Source: JACVRW01 sp035705985 (GTDB taxonomy: Bacteria > Actinomycetota > Thermoleophilia > Solirubrobacterales > Thermoleophilaceae). Taken from it: 15,963 bases of DNA. Positions 6,534 through 11,646 of the stretch are shown here, in pieces. The stretch covers positions 1-15,963 of the forward strand of contig DASSVP010000230.1 of the NCBI GenBank assembly GCA_035705985.1. Direction: 5' to 3'. The notes beneath the pieces are model-generated. The model searched no databases, had not been told where the DNA came from, and saw only the letters and a list, made by a program, of their open reading frames with translations. The position numbers and the translations under genes are program-made. Within the stretch, counting starts at the first letter, position 1; each line of letters begins with the position of its first letter.

Positions 6534-7687
6534 CACTTTACTTTCTGAAGTGTAGTCACCCTCGCGGCGTCCGCCCCGCTCCGCTCACGGTCCCACTCCG
6601 CCACCGTACCCCTCAGCTGGAGGAACGCGACGATTCCGGGCGGGATCGGGAGCCAGAAGGCGATCACCCGGTAGGTGAGCACCGCGGGGAACACGACCGA
6701 CTCGTCGATCCCGAACAGGGCGAACGCCCCGATCATGCCAGCGTCGACGGCGCCCACGCCTCCGGCCGGCGACGGGATCAGGTTGGCGGCCATGCCGAGG
6801 AAGAAGCCCTGGACGAGCACGCCGAACGGAACGTCGCCGCCAAACGCCTCGAAGCTCGCCCACAGGATGCCGATGTTCGCCGCCCAGAACCCAACCGCGC
6901 CGCCGATGGCGGGCAGGCCGCGGTTCGGATGCCGGATGTAGGCGATGGCGGTGCGTACCCCCGTCGCGAGGGTGGCCGGCCCCTTGGCGACCCGCTGGAG
7001 ATGGCGGGCGCGGCGGTAGCCCCCCGCGTAGTGGCGGATGCGCCGCTCGAAGTCGTCGGGGATCAGGGCGATCATGAGGAACAGCGCGATCACCCCGCCG
7101 GATACGGCCGCCGGCACGATGGTGCCCGCCAGCGGGTCCTCGCCCGGCAGCACGCCGGTACGAAGCAGCACGCCGAAGACCACGAGCGCGGCCGTGTAGA
7201 CGAAGTAGGTCATCACGAGGAACGCGACCATCCGGCAGGCGGCGCGGCGGCGCGGCATCCCGGCCTTGCGAAGCGCCCAGTAGGTGAGCACGAGGCCGCC
7301 GGCGCCGGCCGCGGAGAAGATCCGGGTGGCGGCCAGCCCCGCCATCGTGATCAGGTACGAGGCGCGCAGGTCGAGCCGCCGGTGCACCTCGTCGTCGCGT
7401 GTCCCGCCCAGCACGCCGCGGAACAGCGCCACGTACGCCGCGAACGCGAGGACGTTGAAGCCGATCGCGACCAGGATCCAGTACCACTTGGCCTCGTCGA
7501 GCTTGTCCACCGCCTCGTCGGCGCCGACGATCTTCGGGAACAGCACGTAGATCGCCACCACGAGCAGCAGCACCAGCAGGATCCCCGAGACAATCTTGCG
7601 TCGGTCCTGGAGGAGCGCCTGGAACCGGCCTACCTCGAGTTCCTCGAGGTCTTCCTCCTCGAGCAGGCGGCGGTCCTCCGCCGCCAT
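6533..7687 (-). CDS. Lysylphosphatidylglycerol synthase-like / UPF0104 flippase-domain membrane protein
   Basis: This 384-residue protein has an acidic cytoplasmic N-terminus (EEEDLEELEV, 10-19) and a first membrane segment at about 33-50. About seven more hydrophobic segments follow. Family signatures are the ATRIFSAAGAGG stretch (120-131) and NLIPSPAGGVGAVDAGMIGAFALFG (302-326), the proline/glycine-rich loop of the LPG synthase transmembrane (AglD/UPF0104) fold. It lacks the C-terminal aminoacyl-transferase domain of true MprF, so lysine transfer to lipid is not expected. The fold is linked to lipid or glycolipid translocation. The start ATG overlaps the TGA of the PAP2 gene (TGATG), and its own TGA overlaps trxB in the same way, so translation is probably coupled along the operon. 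Neighbouring the PAP2 gene, it probably works on membrane or envelope lipids (inference). Confidence 0.87.
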   Translation of the reverse strand: MAAEDRRLLEEEDLEELEVGRFQALLQDRRKIVSGILLVLLLVVAIYVLFPKIVGADEAVDKLDEAKWYWILVAIGFNVLAFAAYVALFRGVLGGTRDDEVHRRLDLRASYLITMAGLAATRIFSAAGAGGLVLTYWALRKAGMPRRRAACRMVAFLVMTYFVYTAALVVFGVLLRTGVLPGEDPLAGTIVPAAVSGGVIALFLMIALIPDDFERRIRHYAGGYRRARHLQRVAKGPATLATGVRTAIAYIRHPNRGLPAIGGAVGFWAANIGILWASFEAFGGDVPFGVLVQGFFLGMAANLIPSPAGGVGAVDAGMIGAFALFGIDESVVFPAVLTYRVIAFWLPIPPGIVAFLQLRGTVAEWDRERSGADAARVTTLQKVK

Positions 7688-8577
7688 CAGCCGGCCTGTG
7701 GCTCCAGTCGATGCACGGCAGCGGCGATCATCCGGATCGCCGGTTCCGCACGCGGCGCCACACGCCAGATCGCCTCGGCCAGCGCCAGGCCGGCGATGAG
7801 GTCGATCAGGTAGTGCTCGCCGAGGTACACGAGGCCGAAGCCGAGCGCCAGCGCATAGGCCCAGCCCACCGTCGCGTGGCCGCGCCCGACCTGCGAGAGG
7901 ATGCGCGCTGCCATCACTGATGTGCCGAAGTGGAGGGAGGGCATGGCTGCGAAGGGATTTCCCTGGAGCGAATGGTAAAGCGGGCGCCAGAGGCGTTTCC
8001 AGAAGCGCTCGCCCGCCTCGGCCATGATTCGCCGGACCGCCGGCAGCTGGCCGTTCGCGCCGGCGTACCACGGCGGCGCGGTCGGCACGAGCCAGTAGAC
8101 CACACAGCCCAGGTCGAAGCAGGCCGCCATGAGCACGGCTGAGCGCGGGAACTTGTCGCGGTGGCGGAGCAGCATGTAGCCGAGCGTTCCGTGCGGCACG
8201 AGGAACCAGCTCCAGTGCACGGCCGAGAGCGCGTACTCGAGCGCGCCGACATGGCCCTCGCGACCGAGGCCGCGCTGCAGGCGAGTGGTCGGGCAGGTGC
8301 CGAGGCCGAGCACGCGGTCGACGCGGATCGGATAGGTCACCTTCAGGCGACCGAGCAGCGCGTCCGGGTCGTCGTCGGGCATGTCGAAGTGCGCGAAGTA
8401 GACCCACATCTGAAGGCTCCAGATCGCGGCGTCGCGCAGCGGCGTGCGCGGGGTGGCGAGCGCGAGCGCGGCGGGGGCGGGCCATGACAGCGCGGACACC
8501 ACCGGAGGCCGGAGCCGCAGCCGGTGCCGGACCAGAGGTGTGGCGACGCCCACCGCCACCGCGCCCCACGCGAGCAT
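7687..8577 (-). CDS. PAP2-superfamily membrane phosphatase / inositolphosphotransferase-like protein
   Basis: This protein of 296 residues has several membrane segments. The acid-phosphatase motifs are visible: KRLWRP (194-199) as the first Lys/Arg motif, MPSLHFGTS (212-220) with His216 as acid/base, and YLGEHYLIDLIAG (251-263) with nucleophile His255 and Asp259. The 190-residue N-terminal part with HWSWFLVPHG and TAPPWY resembles the PAP2_3 group, which includes inositol-phosphoceramide-synthase-like phosphotransferases rather than simple PgpB phosphatases. It should hydrolyse or transfer a lipid phosphate on the outer membrane face; the substrate is unknown. Start: ATG 8577 chosen; a TTG at 8601 would add eight residues, and neither has a clear ribosome-binding site. 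It is the first gene of the minus-strand operon and is coupled by TGATG to the flippase-like gene. Confidence 0.87.
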   Translation of the reverse strand: MLAWGAVAVGVATPLVRHRLRLRPPVVSALSWPAPAALALATPRTPLRDAAIWSLQMWVYFAHFDMPDDDPDALLGRLKVTYPIRVDRVLGLGTCPTTRLQRGLGREGHVGALEYALSAVHWSWFLVPHGTLGYMLLRHRDKFPRSAVLMAACFDLGCVVYWLVPTAPPWYAGANGQLPAVRRIMAEAGERFWKRLWRPLYHSLQGNPFAAMPSLHFGTSVMAARILSQVGRGHATVGWAYALALGFGLVYLGEHYLIDLIAGLALAEAIWRVAPRAEPAIRMIAAAVHRLEPQAG

Positions 8578-8601
8578 TCGTAGGACGCGCGTACTTCGCA
8601 A

Positions 8602-8676
8602 AGCCGGGCCAGCATAACTGCAAGGCGGCGTGCAGAGACCAGGACGGCCCGGGCGGGCGCCGAACTACGCGCGAGC
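8602..8676. promoter_or_regulatory. Divergent promoter region, no clear elements
   Basis: These roughly 75-100 bp separate the start of the PAP2-led operon from the start of the LPHTG protein gene on the other strand, so promoters for both should lie here. The only AT-richer core is CATAAC near 8612-8617 (GTTATG on the other strand), which could serve as a -10-like element in either direction. I see no matching -35 at proper spacing and no clear operator. The call rests on position. Confidence 0.35.
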
Positions 8677-9186
8677 ATGACCCTCAAGCGCCCGCTGACG
8701 TTCTCCGCCCTGCTCGCATGCCTGCTTCTGGCGGCTCCGGCAGCGGCCACGGACTCCGGCGGCGTGGCCGTCGAGAGCTACTACGGGGTCGGCGGCGGGA
8801 TCCTCGCTCCCCTCGCTCCCGCGCCGCCGCCCACCTCGCCCACGCCCACGTCCACGCCCGCGCCCGCGGCGCCCGTGGCCCAGTCCGCCCAGGACGACGA
8901 GACGCCGACCACTCCGGAAGGCCAGGAGCAGCCCGAGGGCGAGGAGAACGGTGTGCAGACCCCCAGCGGGGAGAACGGCGGGCCGGACGGCGAGGAGACG
9001 GCCGGCGGCGGTGGCGCCGGCCCCGGCGGCGAGACGGCAGGCGGCTTTCTCCCCCACACCGGCCTCGAGCTCGCCGCGCTCAGCGCGATCGGGCTCGGAC
9101 TACTGCTGGCCGGTGGTGCGCTCTGGCCTACGACCTCGTGGCCGCAGCCTCGCGATCGCCTGAGCCGTTCGACGCAGCGCCGTTAG
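8677..9186 (+). CDS. Small secreted LPHTG-anchored wall protein, low complexity
   Basis: The protein has 169 residues. A classic signal peptide (MTLKRP, then hydrophobic FSALLACLLLAAPAAA) is probably cut after A24. Residues 47-68 are a Pro/Thr/Ala run (PAPPPTSPTPTSTPAP), and 72-123 are acidic and Gly/Glu-rich, so the mature part is probably an extended spacer with no fold. The C-terminus has LPHTG (125-129), a hydrophobic stretch ELAALSAIGLGLLLAGGAL and a basic tail, which is the sortase sorting-signal arrangement, so covalent attachment to peptidoglycan is expected. No sortase is in the window. The tail after the membrane segment is unusually long (about 20 residues, containing WPTTSWPQP); skipping one base near 9121 would instead give GLRPRGRSLAIA and a stop at 9163, a more typical tail. 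The 3' end overlaps the convergent R2lox gene. Function unknown. Confidence 0.8.
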   Translation: MTLKRPLTFSALLACLLLAAPAAATDSGGVAVESYYGVGGGILAPLAPAPPPTSPTPTSTPAPAAPVAQSAQDDETPTTPEGQEQPEGEENGVQTPSGENGGPDGEETAGGGGAGPGGETAGGFLPHTGLELAALSAIGLGLLLAGGALWPTTSWPQPRDRLSRSTQRR

Positions 9187-10837
9187 ACGACGCCGGCGCC
9201 TGGTCCGCGCGCACCGCCTGGAGCTCCGCGGTCCCGTCGATCGGGCCTGGCATCAGCTCGTCCGCGGCCGGGATCTCGATCCCGAGCACCTTCATCCGGC
9301 GCCTGAGCGTCCGGTAGGCGAAGCCGTAGATCTGGCGTGACGTGTAGCCGTAGGAGACGTACTCGGTCGCGTCCGCGACGTACGGCGGAGCGAACACGTA
9401 GGCAGCCTTTGGCACGAGGTCGAGCACCACGCGCTCGACCGTCTCGCGGTGGCGCGGGTCCTCCCTGATCGCGTCGCGCAGGAAGCGCACGCCGAACGCC
9501 ACGTGCCGGTGCTCGTCGCGCTCCACGAGGCCGAAGCCCTCGCAGAAGCCGGGATACATGGAGTGCTCGACCATGTAGTCGCGGATCAGCGTCTGGCCGG
9601 TGACGGCCAGGAAGCCCTCGACGACCATGTGGTAGGTGGCAATGCCCTCCACGAACAGGCCGAGGTCGTCCGGCTTCGCCTGGATGCGCTTCGCCACGTC
9701 CCGCAGGCCGTCGTCGAAGACCTCGCGCCACGGCGAGAGCAGGATCCTCTCCACCTCGCGCATGCGGCCGCGGAAGTCCTCAGCCGAGAGGCACATGACC
9801 TCGGCGCCGAAGCGATCGAAGAACGCGGCGTGGCGCGCCTCGTCCACGAGCTGTGTGGCGAGGAAGAGCTCGATCTCGCCGGTCGGCGCGGCCTGGAGGA
9901 ACGGCGCGAGGTCGGCGGTCACACGCTGCTCGCCCACGTAGAAGGAGCCGAGGCTCCAGAGCGTGGACTCCTGCGCCTCGCGCGGCGTGATCACCCACTG
10001 CTCGCGGTCGACCGTGAAGTCGAGCTCGCTGGCCCTCCAGTTCTGGCGCTCCCAGAGCGCGTAGAGCTGGCGGTAGTCGAGCAGGCCGTCGCCGTCGTGA
10101 TCGCCTCCCGAGGCGTACAGGCTCCCGCGCTCCGCCTGTAGCTCGCGCTGCCGGCGCTCGCGCGCGAGCTCCTCGTCGTCGGCGCCCTGGGCGCGGGCGA
10201 TCCAGCGGCCGAGCAGCGTGATCGGGTGGATCTCGCCGTCGATCTTCGTGAGCTGGCTCTGCATGGCCTGCGAGGGGGTCACCCTCCCCGCCGCCATCTG
10301 CTGGTAGGCCTCCTCCGTGACGGTGGCGGTCCCTATCGCGTCGCCCTCGTCCTTCACCTCCAGCCGCTCACCGTCACGGGCACTGACATACCAGGACCCG
10401 CTCCCGACCACGTACCGGACGGTGAAGTTGTGACCCTCGGTCCACCGGGGGTCGATCAGGTACGGCAGGGAGCGGTAAAGGACGTCGGGATCCAGCTTCC
10501 CGCCGGCGTCGACCACGTCAGCGAGGCTCGGCTGCCCCGCCCTTCGGAGCTTCAGTGCCCTGCGGCGCCTGCCGCGGATGCGCATGCGGCCGCGGACCAG
10601 GAGGCCGAGGGGGCTCGATGATCCCGTCGCGAGCTCCGCGAGCGAGCGGGGGTCGGTGGTCAGCCGGAACTCGGGCTCCCCGCTGCCCGCCCGGTGCGTT
10701 CCCATGCCGTCCAGCTCGAGCTCGTACGGGACCGGTGAGGCCGGCAGCGTCATCAGGATCAGGCGCGCGGCCAGCTCCGGGTCCTCGGCTGCCATCCTGC
10801 GAAGTGCGGCCCGCTGGCGCTCGGCTGCCTCGGTCAC
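9128..10837 (-). CDS. SCP2-SCP2-R2lox fusion (R2-like ligand-binding oxidase with sterol-carrier domains)
   Basis: This 569-residue protein has two SCP2-like lipid-binding modules: about 24-100 (ending LAELATGSSSPLGLLVRGRMRIRG) and about 117-215 (ending ATVTEEAYQQMAAGRVTPSQAMQ...ITLLGRWI). A charged linker holds an EF-hand-like loop, DHDGDGLLDYRQ (246-257). From about 256 a ferritin-like R2 fold follows. The six expected metal ligands are Glu303 (GEQRV), Glu333 and His336 (DEARH), Glu407 (YHMVVEG), Glu442 and His445 (EHRH). Val306 and Tyr402 sit at the same offsets from the first and fourth ligands (+3 and -5) as the Val/Tyr ether cross-link of mycobacterial R2lox, which supports R2lox over a ribonucleotide reductase subunit. 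The R2lox family binds Mn/Fe and a long-chain lipid; its physiological reaction is unknown. The C-terminal 35 residues are low-complexity Ala/Ser/Asn. GTG start at 10837 overlaps the MBL stop (GTGA). Confidence 0.88.
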   Translation of the reverse strand: MTEAAERQRAALRRMAAEDPELAARLILMTLPASPVPYELELDGMGTHRAGSGEPEFRLTTDPRSLAELATGSSSPLGLLVRGRMRIRGRRRRALKLRRAGQPSLADVVDAGGKLDPDVLYRSLPYLIDPRWTEGHNFTVRYVVGSGSWYVSARDGERLEVKDEGDAIGTATVTEEAYQQMAAGRVTPSQAMQSQLTKIDGEIHPITLLGRWIARAQGADDEELARERRQRELQAERGSLYASGGDHDGDGLLDYRQLYALWERQNWRASELDFTVDREQWVITPREAQESTLWSLGSFYVGEQRVTADLAPFLQAAPTGEIELFLATQLVDEARHAAFFDRFGAEVMCLSAEDFRGRMREVERILLSPWREVFDDGLRDVAKRIQAKPDDLGLFVEGIATYHMVVEGFLAVTGQTLIRDYMVEHSMYPGFCEGFGLVERDEHRHVAFGVRFLRDAIREDPRHRETVERVVLDLVPKAAYVFAPPYVADATEYVSYGYTSRQIYGFAYRTLRRRMKVLGIEIPAADELMPGPIDGTAELQAVRADQAPASSNGAASNGSGDREAAATRS

Positions 10838-11484
10838 TGGGTCCTCTCCATGATGCGTACCTCCACGGGAGCTTCGTCGGCGAACGTGCGCGCGTCGTGC
10901 TCGGTTCCGAGATGCGACCCCCAGTGCATGGGAACTGCCACTCGCGGTTGGATGCGCCGGGCCGCCTCGGCGGCCTCCTGCGCGGTCATGACGTAGACGC
11001 CGCTCACGGGCAGCAGGGCCACGTCGACCCCGGTGACGCTGTCCATCTCCGGAATCACGTCGGTGTCGCCGGAATGGTAAAGCCGCTCACCGCGGACATT
11101 GAGCTCGTATCCCACCCATCCCGCATCACGCGGATGAAACGGCTTGCCGTCGGCGTCGCGCTTCGAGGTGTTGTAGGCCGCGACCGCGCTCACGTACACG
11201 CCTCGGACCATCTCCTCGTCGAGCGTCTCCCCCGGCTCGATGCGGTGGACCTGCCCACTGACCCGCTCCGCCACCGCCGCCGGCCCGACGAGCCAGGTGT
11301 CCCGATGCGACAGCCGCTCGACGTCCTGCGGCGAGAAGTGGTCGTAGTGCCCATGCGTCACGAGGATGAGATCCGCCCGCGGCGCCCCCTCCGGCACGCG
11401 GTACGGATCGATGTAGACGACCGAACGGCCAACGGTGAGCCGAAACCCGGAATGACCGAGCCATTCGAGCGAGTCGAGAAGCAT
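10834..11484 (-). CDS. MBL-fold metal-dependent hydrolase (UlaG-like)
   Basis: This 216-residue metallo-beta-lactamase-fold enzyme starts LEWLGHSGFRL (6-16), the usual N-terminus of the UlaG/YfiT-like lactonase branch. The metal motif THGHYDH (43-49) gives His44, His46, Asp48 and His49. LYHSGDTDVIPEM (135-147) carries the bridging Asp140, and VPMHWGSH (184-191) carries His187. Substrate unknown; characterised relatives open lactones or cleave phosphoesters. ATG 11484 matches where the family begins, although it has no ribosome-binding site. An in-frame ATG at 11553 adds 23 residues of unconvincing sequence but is preceded by GGAAGG at about 10 nt. The stop codon overlaps the GTG of the SCP2-R2lox gene, so the two are likely co-translated and may share a lipid-related pathway (inference). 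An interrupted palindrome lies upstream. Confidence 0.88.
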   Translation of the reverse strand: MLLDSLEWLGHSGFRLTVGRSVVYIDPYRVPEGAPRADLILVTHGHYDHFSPQDVERLSHRDTWLVGPAAVAERVSGQVHRIEPGETLDEEMVRGVYVSAVAAYNTSKRDADGKPFHPRDAGWVGYELNVRGERLYHSGDTDVIPEMDSVTGVDVALLPVSGVYVMTAQEAAEAARRIQPRVAVPMHWGSHLGTEHDARTFADEAPVEVRIMERTQ

Positions 11485-11561
11485 GGCGGCGAAGGGTAGG
11501 CGGCAGGCGGCGGGGGCCCCAGCGCTTCCGCCGAACCGGCGAACGACGGGCATCGAGGGGA

Positions 11562-11608
11562 GACCTTCCGAAGTTGTCGGTGTATATGACGGTTAACTTC
11601 GAAAGGTC
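11562..11608. promoter_or_regulatory. Interrupted palindrome upstream of MBL gene (14-bp arms)
   Basis: The arms GACCTTCCGAAGTT (11562-11575) and AACTTCGAAAGGTC (11595-11608) are complementary at 13 of 14 positions and enclose a 19-nt AT-rich centre containing GTATATGAC. The whole stretch is conspicuously AT-rich against its neighbours. It lies in the 162-bp gap after the REC-PP2C gene and before the MBL gene, both on the minus strand. It could terminate the signalling operon, be an operator for a dimeric regulator of the MBL/R2lox operon, or form an mRNA hairpin whose 3' arm contains GGAAGG about 10 nt before the alternative ATG at 11553. No T-run supports a classical terminator. The rest of the gap holds nothing I recognise. 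Confidence 0.6.
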
Positions 11609-11646
11609 CCGAGAAACACCCCTTCACCGCCCCCAGGGCGCGGGGG

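Noticed and set aside
7688..8623. An upstream extension of the UPF0104 frame to 8623, giving a 696-residue protein
   Set aside because: The extension reads through the PAP2 gene in another frame and is Arg/Ala/Pro-rich noise. The ATG at 7687 overlapping the PAP2 stop is the natural start.
9128..10837. Calling the ferritin-like protein a ribonucleotide reductase beta subunit
   Set aside because: The Val at +3 from the first ligand and the Tyr at -5 from the fourth, plus the GEQRVTADLAPF and TYHMVVEGFLAVTG contexts, fit R2lox. No RNR alpha subunit is nearby.
11485..11553. A 239-residue form of the MBL hydrolase starting at 11553
   Set aside because: The added 23 residues do not resemble the family N-terminus, which begins at LEWLGHSGF. 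It is kept as an alternative only because a GGAAGG lies at suitable spacing.
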